64,000 nt of DNA from Methyloprofundus sp. (GTDB taxonomy: Bacteria; Pseudomonadota; Gammaproteobacteria; Methylococcales; Methylomonadaceae), in the NCBI GenBank assembly GCA_012960135.1, contig DUBW01000073.1, forward strand, positions 1-64,000, read 5' to 3'. Both the position numbers and the translations under genes were made by a program. Every line of letters begins with the position of its first letter. The first letter of the stretch is position 1. Positions 22,481 to 32,561 of this stretch are shown one piece after another. Below the pieces are notes generated by a model. The model saw only the letters and a program-made list of their open reading frames with translations, searched no databases and had not been told where the DNA came from.

Positions 22481-23153
22481 TGCTTTGATTTGTTATCCAT
22501 TCTAAAATTTGTTTTGGGTGATGTATTAATGCGTCAGCTCCCCAATCCTGTGGTTTATCATCGGGTTTTAAATAACCCCAGGTTGCCGCCAGGGTTTTCA
22601 TATTAGCTGCTTTTCCCGCTGTAATATCATGTTGCGCATCGCCTATATAAAGGCATTGTTCAGGCATTACCTGGATCTGTCGGCAAGCGGCTAACATAGG
22701 TTCTGGATGCGGCTTACTATAGGCTGTGGTATCGCCACAGATAATGCAGGCAGATCGCTGGGTTAATTTCATGGCCTGCATCAAAGGGTGGGTCATGCGC
22801 TCGCGCTTGTTGGTTATGACTCCCCACGGGGTATTCTCGGCTTCCAGAGTCGTTAGTAGTTCAGACATACCGGGGTAAAGCTGGGTAAAGTCTGCAATAT
22901 GCTTTTCATAATAATCAAGTAACCAGACTAAAATGTCAGCCTTTGTCTCTGCGTCCACTTCACGATCGAGTGCCGTTTCAATCATCGCCACCGCACCATA
23001 AGAAATATAAGGTGTTATGACATGCTCAGAGACGTCAGGATAATTATAATGTTCCAGTGCTTTATTCAGTGCCGTGGTTAAATCAGGGGCGGTATTCAAT
23101 AAGGTGCCATCTAAATCAAACAGCACACAGGATAAGCTAAACTCGTTGTTCAT
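22467..23153 (-). CDS. HAD phosphatase, Gph/MupP-like
   Basis: VLFDLDGTLLNTAPDL, ITNKRE, YIGDAQHDITAGKAANMKTLAATWGY. Confidence 0.85.
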   Translation of the reverse strand: MNNEFSLSCVLFDLDGTLLNTAPDLTTALNKALEHYNYPDVSEHVITPYISYGAVAMIETALDREVDAETKADILVWLLDYYEKHIADFTQLYPGMSELLTTLEAENTPWGVITNKRERMTHPLMQAMKLTQRSACIICGDTTAYSKPHPEPMLAACRQIQVMPEQCLYIGDAQHDITAGKAANMKTLAATWGYLKPDDKPQDWGADALIHHPKQILEWITNQSNAFN

Positions 23154-23157
23154 AGCT

Positions 23158-23865
23158 TTATTCAGGGCGTTTGAAAGCTGCTATATAATTGATGTCTATA
23201 TCATCATTCAAACTAAAGTTCTTGGTTAGTGGGTTATATTGAATCCCAATCATGCCTTGCAACTCTAGTCCTGCATTGCGCGCCGACTGACTTAATTCAG
23301 AAGGTTTGATAAAGGTTTTATAGTCATGCGTACCTGCGGGGAGCATTTTTAAAATATGCTCAGCAGCAACAATAGCCAAAATATAAGCTTTGGGTTTGCG
23401 GTTTAATGTTGAGAAAAACACATAACCACCGGGTTTAACCATTTTTGCACAGGCGGCAATTACCGAGCCAGGCTCCGGTACATGTTCTAGCATTTCCATG
23501 CACACGACATGATTAAAGCTGGCGGGCTCGTCTTGTGCTAAAGCTTCAGCACTGATTTTTTTATAATGGGCATTAACGCCTGACTCGAGGCCATGTAGGT
23601 CGGCAATATCTATTAAGTCCTCACTTAAATCGATACCCAGCATTTGAGCGCCTTTTTTGGCCAGACCTTCAGTCAGAATTCCACCGCCACAGCCAACATC
23701 AACGATACGCTGGTCTTGTAGGCCGATAAATTTCTGGATGAAACTAATGCGTAGCGGGTTAATGTCATGTAGAGTTTTAAACTCGCCATTCCTATCCCAC
23801 CAGCGTTCTGCCTGAGATCCAAATTTGTTAATTTCGTGTTCGTGTACGTTTTCTGTTGCAGTCAT
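23158..23865 (-). CDS. ubiG: Ubiquinone biosynthesis O-methyltransferase
   Basis: WWDRNGEFKTLHDINPLRISFI, VDVGCGGGILTEGLAKKGAQMLGIDLS. Confidence 0.95.
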   Translation of the reverse strand: MTATENVHEHEINKFGSQAERWWDRNGEFKTLHDINPLRISFIQKFIGLQDQRIVDVGCGGGILTEGLAKKGAQMLGIDLSEDLIDIADLHGLESGVNAHYKKISAEALAQDEPASFNHVVCMEMLEHVPEPGSVIAACAKMVKPGGYVFFSTLNRKPKAYILAIVAAEHILKMLPAGTHDYKTFIKPSELSQSARNAGLELQGMIGIQYNPLTKNFSLNDDIDINYIAAFKRPE

Positions 23866-24322
23866 GATATTAGGGTGGTATTGGTTTTGGCTATAGTATA
23901 CTAGAATACTAGAATACTAGGTTATTAGAATATGCTATTAATAAATATAGCGAATAGGTAAGGGGCGAGCACGAAATAACTTCGCTACACACCGGCCTTT
24001 TTATCCGTCTTCTGGGTTGCTAAAACAGTTACATAGCTTGCTATGTGCCTGTTTCAATACCTTGAATACGAATAAAAATCCTGCGCCAGTTGTCGAACTT
24101 ATTCCGAGCCAGTTCTTATACCCATTATGAGGATTTTTTATTAACGGTATAATGTTTATTTTTTCGTAACTACTCAGTGTGTTTTAATGTCGTAATACAT
24201 TGATATTTAAGTAGGAGGGGCAAAGTTTACGTGCCTATCTTACTCTCTTGCTACCATTTGATTTTTATATAAAAAATACGCTGAGTAGTTACGTTTTTTC
24301 TTATTTTACAGGTTTTATAGTA

Positions 24323-25234
24323 GTGGGACGAATAGCAATTTTTACGGATGATCCTGGCTGGCATGGAAAGCAATTGCGTTTGGCTTTTGCGGCGCGGGGG
24401 TTTAGCGCAGAATATGTATCTTTAACTGATTGCCGTATACAACTGCAAGATGGGCTCTTACCTTTGCATATTCCGGGTTTTACAGGTGCTTTACCCGATG
24501 CTGTTTTTGTTCGAGGTGTTCCGGGTGGTTCGCTAGAAGAAGTTGTTTTATATCTGGATATCCTGCATGCGCTGAAGATAATGGGGGTTCCTGTTTATAA
24601 TGATGGCCATGCGATAGAGCGCAGTGTTGATAAAGGGATGACCAGTTTTTTATTGCAACAACATGCGGTGCCCACCCCCCAGACCTGGGTATTAAGAGAC
24701 AGGCAAGCGGCTTTAGCGATTGCTGATGAGCAATTGAGGGCAGGGCATCAGTTAATCAGTAAGCCTATTTTTGGATCACAAGGCGAAGGCATTCGACGTA
24801 TAGAAAAAATGACGGATTTATTCTGGTTAGCGCATAGTCAGGGTGTTTACTATTTGCAGCGGTTTGTAAAATGTGCGGGTGAAGGTTATTCTGACTGGCG
24901 TGTGTTTGTGGTCCGAGGTAAAGTGATTGCAAGTATGCGCAGACGCGGTGTCCACTGGTTGAATAATGTTGCCAGAGGTGCGAGTTGTGAGGCTATGCAG
25001 TTTGAATATGAAATGGCAGATATTGCAGTCAGAGCGGTCCAGTCATTGCAGATGAGTTATGCCGGAGTGGATATTATTCGTGACCAGGACGGTAATTATC
25101 AGGTGATCGAAGTAAATAGCATTCCTGCCTGGAAAGGGCTGGAAAGTGTATGCAATATTCAGGTGGCTAAGATTTTGGTAGATGATTTATTAGATTATTG
25201 CTCTGTGTCTGGTAAATTGGGTGCGGTATGTTGA
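24323..25234 (+). CDS. RimK-like ATP-grasp ligase (MptN-like, H4MPT-associated)
   Basis: GRIAIFTDDPGWHGKQL..., ISKPIFGSQGEGI, VIEVNSIPAWKGLE; GTG start at 24323 preferred over the 24248 ORF start. Followed by CitG-like gene and fae. Confidence 0.8.
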   Translation: MGRIAIFTDDPGWHGKQLRLAFAARGFSAEYVSLTDCRIQLQDGLLPLHIPGFTGALPDAVFVRGVPGGSLEEVVLYLDILHALKIMGVPVYNDGHAIERSVDKGMTSFLLQQHAVPTPQTWVLRDRQAALAIADEQLRAGHQLISKPIFGSQGEGIRRIEKMTDLFWLAHSQGVYYLQRFVKCAGEGYSDWRVFVVRGKVIASMRRRGVHWLNNVARGASCEAMQFEYEMADIAVRAVQSLQMSYAGVDIIRDQDGNYQVIEVNSIPAWKGLESVCNIQVAKILVDDLLDYCSVSGKLGAVC

Positions 25235-26100
25235 CGCGACAGCAATTAATTGAAGCTTATAAAGATGCCTGCGAAATAGAACTCCGGGCTTTTAAACCGG
25301 GTAATGTCAGTATTTATGCTGATGGCCACGATATGACGGTTGAAGATTTTAGAATAAGTGCCAGGCAAAGTGCGGAGCCGATTACCCATGCCACTTATGG
25401 GTTGGGGGAACGAATTTACTATGCGGTTAAAGCGACCAGGGAAGCCGTAGGCTGCAATACTAATTTAGGTATTATTCTATTGTGCGCACCATTATTACTC
25501 GCTGCTGAACAAGCTAGCTCTATCAAGCACTTAAGGGAAAGGTTGGCGGCAATCCTGAGCAGTACCAGTATCGAAGATGCCGAATGGGTTTTTCGTGCGA
25601 TTACTTTAGCTGCGCCAGGAGGATTGGGTAAATCGGCAGAGCAGGATGTTGCTGAAAAACCGGCTCTAAACTTGACTCAGGCTATGCGAATAGCCAGTAA
25701 TAGAGACAGAGTTGCCTTGCAGTTTGTAACTAATTACAAAGATGTTTTTGATTTTTTAGTTTTAAGGTATAATGCTCAGTTCAATCGGTGGGGTGATGCA
25801 GAATGGTCGGCTGTTGCAGTTTATGCAGCGATGCTGGCTAAGTATCCTGATAGCCATATCGAACGAAAATATGGCGATCAGCACACCAAGACGGTGATGA
25901 CTAAGATGGCTTTGGTTGACGATAAATTATCCAGTGCAGACAGGCCTGAACAGTTAATGAACTATCTGCGAAAAGTAGATGGCGAGTTCAAATCTGCTGG
26001 TATTAATCCAGGGACCGCTGCTGATTTCACAGTAGTAACAGTTTTAGCTGTACAGTTAGAAAAGTTGCTATCTGGCGAACAGTTTGTCTGGGACAATTAA
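25228..26100 (+). CDS. Triphosphoribosyl-dephospho-CoA synthase (CitG)-like protein, H4MPT-associated
   Basis: KPGNVSIYADGHDM and NTNLGIILLCAPLL motifs; overlaps upstream ATP-grasp gene; precedes fae. Confidence 0.8.
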   Translation: MLTRQQLIEAYKDACEIELRAFKPGNVSIYADGHDMTVEDFRISARQSAEPITHATYGLGERIYYAVKATREAVGCNTNLGIILLCAPLLLAAEQASSIKHLRERLAAILSSTSIEDAEWVFRAITLAAPGGLGKSAEQDVAEKPALNLTQAMRIASNRDRVALQFVTNYKDVFDFLVLRYNAQFNRWGDAEWSAVAVYAAMLAKYPDSHIERKYGDQHTKTVMTKMALVDDKLSSADRPEQLMNYLRKVDGEFKSAGINPGTAADFTVVTVLAVQLEKLLSGEQFVWDN

Positions 26101-26190
26101 TGTCGTTTTCTATGAATGTTGTATTGAGAGTATTGACTGATGTCAATTCTGGATTTGGTTTTTTCTTTTTTTTCTAAGGGTAATAGTAGC

Positions 26191-26706
26191 ATGGCTAAAA
26201 TTAATAACTTACGCGTAGGTGAATCTTTAAACGGTGACGGTAACGAAGTTGCTCACATTGACTTAATGATTGGACCTCGCGGTTCAGCAGCAGAATCTGC
26301 TTTCGCAAACTGCTTAACAAACAACAAAGACGGTTTCTCTAGCCTTCTTGCCGTTGTTGCTCCTAACCTTATGGTTAAGCCTGCAACTGTTATGTTCAAT
26401 AAAGTAACAATCAAAGGTTCTAAGCAAGCTGTTCAAATGTTTGGCCCTGCACAACGTGGTGTAGCAATGGCTGTTGCTGATTGTGTTGAAGACGGAACAA
26501 TCCCTGCCGATGAAGCTGATGATTTATTCATATCTGTTGGTGTTTTTATTCACTGGTTAGCAGAAGATGATACTGCTATTGAGAAAAATAACTACGATGC
26601 AGTTAAAGCGTCTATCAAAAATGCTGTAGCAGGTACTCCAACTGCAGCTGAAGTTGTTGCTCAAAAAGCAACTTCTGAGCATCCATTTGCAGCAAACAAA
26701 GTTTAA
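26191..26706 (+). CDS. fae: Formaldehyde-activating enzyme
   Basis: [68 protein letters not shown]; Met at 26191 fits Fae length better than 26140. Confidence 0.97.
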   Translation: MAKINNLRVGESLNGDGNEVAHIDLMIGPRGSAAESAFANCLTNNKDGFSSLLAVVAPNLMVKPATVMFNKVTIKGSKQAVQMFGPAQRGVAMAVADCVEDGTIPADEADDLFISVGVFIHWLAEDDTAIEKNNYDAVKASIKNAVAGTPTAAEVVAQKATSEHPFAANKV

Positions 26707-26730
26707 TCTTAACGATTACATTGTTTGAAG

Positions 26731-26760
26731 AAAGCCTCGGTTATCCGGGGCTTTTTTTTG
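26731..26760 (+). terminator. Terminator after fae
   Basis: AAAGCCTCGGTTATCCGGGGCTTTTTTTT. Confidence 0.8.
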
Positions 26761-26822
26761 CCTGACGTAAAGTAAATACAGACCTGGTATTCTCTACATT
26801 ACACAAATTCTAAACTGAGTAT

Positions 26823-27445
26823 TTATTGCTCGCTAAAATAAATATCGGCATAGTAACTCAGTACCTCACCCTCCGCATTATCGGTATCGGTCATAATAGC
26901 TAGTCCATCAATAAAGCGAATATCTTCGCCTAAGTAGTTTTTAAAGTCTTTGAGTACATTCCTTTTTTCTGTATACCAATGCTTAGTCTGATCGGTAGCT
27001 GATCGAGCTGCGACCATTATGACGTTACCTCCCGTAAAAGGATTCGCCCAGGCTGTGTTGACACGGCTATTATTTGCCCATACATAGTTGATTGCCCTGG
27101 TTTGCCAGAATGCCCAACTACCTTTAACAATAAGGTAAATGCGTGCGCTAAAATCATCGCCCCCCTTAGTTTTTTCATTACTAATGGCAAGTTTTTTATC
27201 GATACGCCAAGACCAGTTTAAATAAGGTGTTTTTTGTAAATCAATCCGTACGACTTTATATAGGCTAGACGCACTCGCTGAACTTTTTGCTGGTTTAGGT
27301 TAACAATTTTGTATTGTGTGTGATCTTTAAACGATTTGTTCTGCCAGGTATTAAGTGTCTATGTTGAGAAGTTACTGATAACAACGGATTCAGCATAAGT
27401 ATTTAAAGAAAAAAGACAGAAAACTATTAGGATTCGTAGTGACAT
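26823..27445 (-). pseudogene. DUF3047 family secreted protein, disrupted
   Basis: On the minus strand: MSLRILIVFCLFSLNTYAESVVISNFST*TLNTWQNKSFKDHTQYKIVNLNQQKV, then a frame change to SASASSLYKVVRIDLQKTPYLNWSWRIDKKLAISNEKTKGGDDFSARIYLI...AEGEVLSYYADIYFSEQ. One in-frame TAG and one frameshift. Confidence 0.7.
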
Positions 27446-27815
27446 AGGCGTATATGATTTAGTAGTCCACTGGGATTTCGTAGAAGTTGTTATTATTTTT
27501 ACACTTTGATATGTCTTAAATCTATTGCAACGGGCACAGTTTTTAGCGGCGCCTATTATCCTAGAAAGATCGGTTGCTCACGATTTGTAGCGCAATCTCT
27601 TGATTCCTCAGCACCTTAAAAAAGTACCCGATGAACCAACGGGTGAAGCTAAGATTATTTAAAGCACTGTGAAACCAATATCTTGCACTATAATTCCGTA
27701 CTCAACTGATTTTTCTAGGATTATTAGTAAAAGCTTCTCTGGCAAGTCAAATGGCTATTATGTTACAGTGTTTTGCATGACTACTGAATCAACTATTCAT
27801 AAACACTGCTGATAT

Positions 27816-28502
27816 ATGATCCCAATTAGAGATACTGCACCTTGTTATACCAAGCCTTATGTTACCTGGGCTATTATGTTTATTTGTATCAGCTTGTTTC
27901 TATTTATTGAATTCTCTCCTGATCAGTTTCATCACTATGTGATCTATATTTTTGGCATGGTTCCCGCACGTTATACTAATCCTGAGTGGGCACATGCTAT
28001 GGGATATCCCATAGATTATCATTTATCATTTATCACCAACTTGTTTATACATGGAGGCTGGTTACATTTAATTATGAATATGTGGTTTCTGTGGATTTTT
28101 GCCGACAATATTGAAGACCGGATGGGGCACTGGCGGTTTGTGGCTTTTTATCTGCTTTGTGGTTTTGTTGCTAGCGGGATACAGTGTTTATATACGCCAG
28201 AATTGGTGGTGCCTGTCGTCGGGGCGTCGGGGGCAATAGCAGGAGTATTGGGTGCTTATTTTTTTCTCTATCCCTATGCGAAAATTGTCCTCTGGATTCC
28301 CATTTTATTTTTACCTATTTTTGTAGAAGTTCCTGCCATTGCTTTTATTGGTGTCTGGGTCATTTTTCAAATGGCTAAGGCAACCACGGCTATAATGTTT
28401 TATGAAGGCGCATCTGATGTGGCATTATGGGCGCATTTGGGTGGATTTATCGCCGGTTTTTTGTTTTTTCGGTTTTTTCTTAGAAAAGATTATCCCGCAT
28501 AA
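27816..28502 (+). CDS. Rhomboid family intramembrane serine protease
   Basis: HGGWLHLIMNMWFLWIFADNIEDRMGHWRF, VVGASGAIAGVLGAYF, ALWAHLGGFIAGF: catalytic GASG Ser and His. Confidence 0.92.
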   Translation: MIPIRDTAPCYTKPYVTWAIMFICISLFLFIEFSPDQFHHYVIYIFGMVPARYTNPEWAHAMGYPIDYHLSFITNLFIHGGWLHLIMNMWFLWIFADNIEDRMGHWRFVAFYLLCGFVASGIQCLYTPELVVPVVGASGAIAGVLGAYFFLYPYAKIVLWIPILFLPIFVEVPAIAFIGVWVIFQMAKATTAIMFYEGASDVALWAHLGGFIAGFLFFRFFLRKDYPA

Positions 28503-28598
28503 ATTCCTTTAAGGTATAATCCTCATATAATTTTAAAAGTCTCTTTGCGTGCTTTATTTTAGTCCGCATGGAGTTATTCCTAGGAAGTTGATGCTCAA

Positions 28599-28922
28599 AT
28601 GAAAAAAATTAATATTGCCCTAGTAAGGCTTATCCAGTTTGTCGTTTTTGTTGTTTTTACCTTTGTAGTTATCGTGTATTTTGCGGCTATGGTATTTATT
28701 CCGCTTGATGCACTGGTCATGATTAGTAAAGTACTTAGTGTCGTAGGGATTAATACTTTTGTGGGCGCACTTATTGGCTTACCGGTTGTCGGTTATTTAG
28801 GCAAAATAGTTTACGAAACACCGGGCTTGGTTGCTATGGTTATGGAAACCGGAATAGATCTAGTTAAGACAGGTAAAGATAAAGTTGAAGCATTCAATAA
28901 AATTGCTGAAGCTGTTAAGTAA
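28599..28922 (+). CDS. Small membrane protein of unknown function
   Basis: 107 aa, hydrophobic, upstream of a clear terminator; no family recognised. Confidence 0.55.
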   Translation: MKKINIALVRLIQFVVFVVFTFVVIVYFAAMVFIPLDALVMISKVLSVVGINTFVGALIGLPVVGYLGKIVYETPGLVAMVMETGIDLVKTGKDKVEAFNKIAEAVK

Positions 28923-28949
28923 TTAAGCATCGATTACACATCTTTGCTA

Positions 28950-28990
28950 AAAAAAGGTTCATGTCCTTAGGGATATGAACCTTTTTTTAT
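28950..28990 (+). terminator. Rho-independent terminator
   Basis: AAAAAAAGGTTCATGTCCTTAGGGATATGAACCTTTTTTTA. Confidence 0.8.
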
Positions 28991-29045
28991 GACTAATAGA
29001 AAGACTTATGCTTGTTTTCAGTGTAATAATAAATAAGGCTAGATT

Positions 29046-29816
29046 ATGTTAATGCTAATTTCCCCGGCAAAATCTTTGGATATGCAGGCATGCTATCCAA
29101 AGGTAAAGACTACTCAAGCCAGACTTTTCAATGATAGCCAGCTATTAATAGATCAATTACAGACATTAAGTCCTGAAGACATTAAAGGTTTGATGGGTAT
29201 CAGTGAAAAGTTGGCAGAACTTAATTATCAGCGCTTTCAGGATTGGGTGCTATTGGGCTCGACTGCGCAGTGCCCCGCACTATTCGCTTTTCAGGGCGAT
29301 GTGTACCAGGGTTTGGCAGCAAACTCTCTGGCTATGGATGAAATTACATTTGCTCAGCAGCATTTAAGAATTTTGTCTGGACTGTATGGTTTATTACGCC
29401 CGCTGGATTTTATGCAAGCTTATCGTCTTGAAATGGGTTCAAAGCTAATGAATGAACGCGGAGCTAATTTATATGCATTCTGGGGCGATAAAATATCAAC
29501 ATTAATCAATGCGGATATGCCTGGAGATGAATCCCGGGAGTTAGTGAACCTGGCTTCGAATGAATATTTTAAAGCGGTTAAGCCCGATACATTAGATTGC
29601 TCTATAATTACGCCCGTTTTTAAAGACTTTAAAAACGGGAAATATAAAATCATCAGTTTTTATGCAAAAAAAGCGCGCGGAATGATGGTGAATTATGCCA
29701 TTAAGCATAAAATTACTCAGGCGGAACAGCTGAAAAATTTTACCACTGCAGGGTATCAATATGCAGGGCACCTATCTGATGAAAAACAATGGGTGTTTAT
29801 TCGAAGTGAAACATAA
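29046..29816 (+). CDS. yaaA: Peroxide stress protein YaaA (DUF328/UPF0246)
   Basis: MLMLISPAKSLDM, ALFAFQGDVYQGL, LRILSGLYGLLRPLDFMQAYRLEMG. Confidence 0.93.
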   Translation: MLMLISPAKSLDMQACYPKVKTTQARLFNDSQLLIDQLQTLSPEDIKGLMGISEKLAELNYQRFQDWVLLGSTAQCPALFAFQGDVYQGLAANSLAMDEITFAQQHLRILSGLYGLLRPLDFMQAYRLEMGSKLMNERGANLYAFWGDKISTLINADMPGDESRELVNLASNEYFKAVKPDTLDCSIITPVFKDFKNGKYKIISFYAKKARGMMVNYAIKHKITQAEQLKNFTTAGYQYAGHLSDEKQWVFIRSET

Positions 29817-29830
29817 TCCGGCAAACTTAA

Positions 29831-30448
29831 TTATAAATGAAAATGAAAATTTCCAGCGCCGCAGGATTTTTCCAGAGTTGCGATGATTTTATCTGCATCG
29901 GTCGCTGATTCATTAGGACCTTTTACATAGGATGGCATTTTATCTTTCCCGTAGCGATAACGAGACCAGCAGAAGCCCAGCTTATCATCGCCAAAGAAGG
30001 CTTTTAAACTGTGATAATCTTTATGGCTACTAAATCCGAGCTGTTTCGCATAGTCGACAGCGCCAGTGACCAATTTGAGTGCACAGGCTGGTTTTAACTT
30101 AGCAAATGGGTAATCACCGTGTGATTTAAGGATCTCTGGCTTAAAGACTTTTTCATATTCTGGCAGAGGCATGGTTTTAAACAAAACTTTTTTAACGCCT
30201 AAACAAAAGACATCTACTATAAAAGAAGCGACAGCTACTTCACCTTTGTCTGAGATTCGAGTAATCAGTATATTGCCAATGCCCGCTTCAAACAAATTAT
30301 TGGGCATTAAGCATTCATAAAAAGGATTTTCCACATAAGGGCTTACTTTTTCCAGTAATATTTGTGCAGAATTCGATTTACTTTGCGTACTGCGTTTTTG
30401 CTTTTTTTGTTTCGCTTTTTTTTGTTTTTGTTGTTCAGTTAAAGCCAT
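29831..30448 (-). CDS. Conserved hypothetical protein
   Basis: 205 aa ORF with Lys-rich N-terminus; no family confidently recognised. Confidence 0.6.
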   Translation of the reverse strand: MALTEQQKQKKAKQKKQKRSTQSKSNSAQILLEKVSPYVENPFYECLMPNNLFEAGIGNILITRISDKGEVAVASFIVDVFCLGVKKVLFKTMPLPEYEKVFKPEILKSHGDYPFAKLKPACALKLVTGAVDYAKQLGFSSHKDYHSLKAFFGDDKLGFCWSRYRYGKDKMPSYVKGPNESATDADKIIATLEKSCGAGNFHFHL

Positions 30449-30559
30449 GATGTCATCTTTGGGTTAGTTTATAAGTGTTAAGTTTATTATAATATATTTT
30501 GCATGGTCACAGTTACGCAGCTGATTATAGTACCCCAAGATTGTCAGCGAATGTAATGG

Positions 30560-30912
30560 TTTAATAAACCTTTGGCTATCGCCCTATAGAACAACACTGG
30601 GCCGAGGAACGTAATGTCTTTAATAGAGACTATTTGATTCCGTTTATTAACTATCATCGCCCCTGTTACTTTCCAGCTGTGATCACGGACGATAAAGGAA
30701 AGCAAAGCAAGAAATATCATTATGATAAGATGATGACGCCGTATGAAAAGCTGAAGTCACCGGAGAGTGCTCAAGACTTTTTGAAACCTTCTCTCTCCTT
30801 TGAGCCGCTGGAGAAGGTTGCTGACTGGATTAGGGATAATAAATCAGCTGACCAACTAAACCTCGCTAAAAAGCGATTATTTAAACAAATCAATGAACAG
30901 AAAAAAGGCTGA
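30560..30912 (+). pseudogene. Integrase-core (IS481-like) transposase C-terminal fragment
   Basis: YRPIEQHWAEERNVFNRDYLIPFINYHRPCYFPAVITDDKGKQSKKYHYDKMMTPYEKLKSPESAQDFLKPSLSFEPLEKVADWI resembles DDE transposase C-termini; the catalytic core is missing. Confidence 0.6.
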
Positions 30913-31025
30913 GGTTAGGGTTGGTTTAATGACGCTGTTCAGACTCATTTGTTAATTGGAAAATACTGTCTGTGGTTATCAGTTCTCCAAATAGCAATAC
31001 AATTGACTAAAGGTCTTTAGTATAA

Positions 31026-32561
31026 ATGCAGCAAAAGAAGTACGATGTTATTGTTATTGGTAGCGGTATTGGTGGTTTAACAGCTGCTGCCTTGTTGGCA
31101 AAATCAGGTCGGCAAGTTCTGGTGTTAGAGCAACATGACCGTGCTGGTGGTTATGCCCATGGCTTTAAGCGTAAGAAATACAAATTTGATGCAGGTGTAC
31201 ATCTTATCAGCGGTTGTGGCCTGTCCGGCTTTGACGGTGGACAAGTCATCCGAAAAGTGCTCCAGGCGATCAATCAGTATGAGCAGCTTGAATTAGTCGA
31301 AGTTAACCCCTTTGCTTTTGTGTCACTCCCGGGTATTGAAGTTGAACTGTCTTCCTCTATAGAAGGCGTGGTGAATCAATTAGCTGATCTTTTCCCCGAA
31401 GAGCGGAAGGGGCTAGCTGATTTATTAACGCTCAGTCTGCGGGTGGCTGAGCAAGTCGCTAAATGTGATGATGTGATGGCTTCGCAAAGCGTTGACAAGG
31501 TATATTCCGAGCTGGGTTTATTATTTCAATATCGGCGTAGCACTCTCGCGGATATTTGGGGGGATTATCTGTCGGACCCTCGGCTAAAATGTATTTTTGC
31601 GGCGCTTTGGCCTTATCTAGGCCTGCCTCCTGGAAAAGTATCCTTTGTGTATTGGGCGAGTATGCTGATGGGCTATATTTCAGATGGTGCTTATTATTGT
31701 AAAGGCGGTTTTCAGAAATTTGCAGATAGCCTGGTGACAGGCTTAAAGCAGGCTGGTGGTGAGATTTTCTACAAGAGTAAAGTAGATAGAATTACTGTGA
31801 ATGATAACCAGGTTCAAGGCGTACTGCTAGCCTCGGGAGAGTTTATTTGCGCTGAGACTGTTATTGCTAATGCGGATATGTTGCAGACGGTATATAAGCT
31901 AGTCGGAGAAGAATATTTCCCCGAGAGTTATTTGACTCGCTTGCAGCGCATGGAGGTGTCTTGTTCACTATTTGTTGTTTATATTGCCACCGACTTGGAT
32001 CTTGTTCAGGCAGGTGTGCGGCATGAGGCCTTTTATTATCAGCAGTTAAATCATCAAGATAATTATGATAATGCGCTGCAAGGGGATGTTTCCTGGCTAG
32101 GAATCACTGTGCCTACACTGCTTGATGACAGCATTGCACCCAAAGGTGAGCATTTAATGGTGCTTACCGCTTTGGTAAATTTTAATCAGACCGATAATTG
32201 GAAGCAAGCCAAAGCTGATTATATGGATAAAATGCTGGATTTTGCAGACAGCAAAATCAATGGTTTGAAATCACGTGTCTTGTTTATTGAAGCAGGCACT
32301 CCTGCGACCATGCAACGATATACCCTGAATAATAAAGGTGCTGCGTATGGCTGGGCAGTGACACCGAATCAAGTGGGGGTAAATCGTATCGCTAATAAAG
32401 CTCCAATCGAGGGACTTTACTTTGCCGGACATTGGACAACACCCGGCGGTGGTGTCTATGGGGTTAGTTATTCTGGGGTGCAAACGGCGCAGAAAATTTT
32501 AGGTCTGGCCAGGCAGGATGAACTCTGGGCTTTATGTGCTGATGGAGAATGTAATGCTTAA
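31026..32561 (+). CDS. Phytoene desaturase / carotenoid isomerase (CrtISO)-like FAD oxidoreductase
   Basis: YDVIVIGSGIGGLTAAALLAKSGRQVLVLEQHDRAGGYAHGFKRKKYKFDAGVHLISG; C-term GLYFAGHWTTPGGGVYGVSYSG. Confidence 0.85.
   Translation: MQQKKYDVIVIGSGIGGLTAAALLAKSGRQVLVLEQHDRAGGYAHGFKRKKYKFDAGVHLISGCGLSGFDGGQVIRKVLQAINQYEQLELVEVNPFAFVSLPGIEVELSSSIEGVVNQLADLFPEERKGLADLLTLSLRVAEQVAKCDDVMASQSVDKVYSELGLLFQYRRSTLADIWGDYLSDPRLKCIFAALWPYLGLPPGKVSFVYWASMLMGYISDGAYYCKGGFQKFADSLVTGLKQAGGEIFYKSKVDRITVNDNQVQGVLLASGEFICAETVIANADMLQTVYKLVGEEYFPESYLTRLQRMEVSCSLFVVYIATDLDLVQAGVRHEAFYYQQLNHQDNYDNALQGDVSWLGITVPTLLDDSIAPKGEHLMVLTALVNFNQTDNWKQAKADYMDKMLDFADSKINGLKSRVLFIEAGTPATMQRYTLNNKGAAYGWAVTPNQVGVNRIANKAPIEGLYFAGHWTTPGGGVYGVSYSGVQTAQKILGLARQDELWALCADGECNA

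Noticed and set aside
23880-23935. Short tandem TAGAATAC-like repeats upstream of ubiG
   Set aside because: Only two or three imperfect units in AT-rich DNA; too weak to call a functional repeat.
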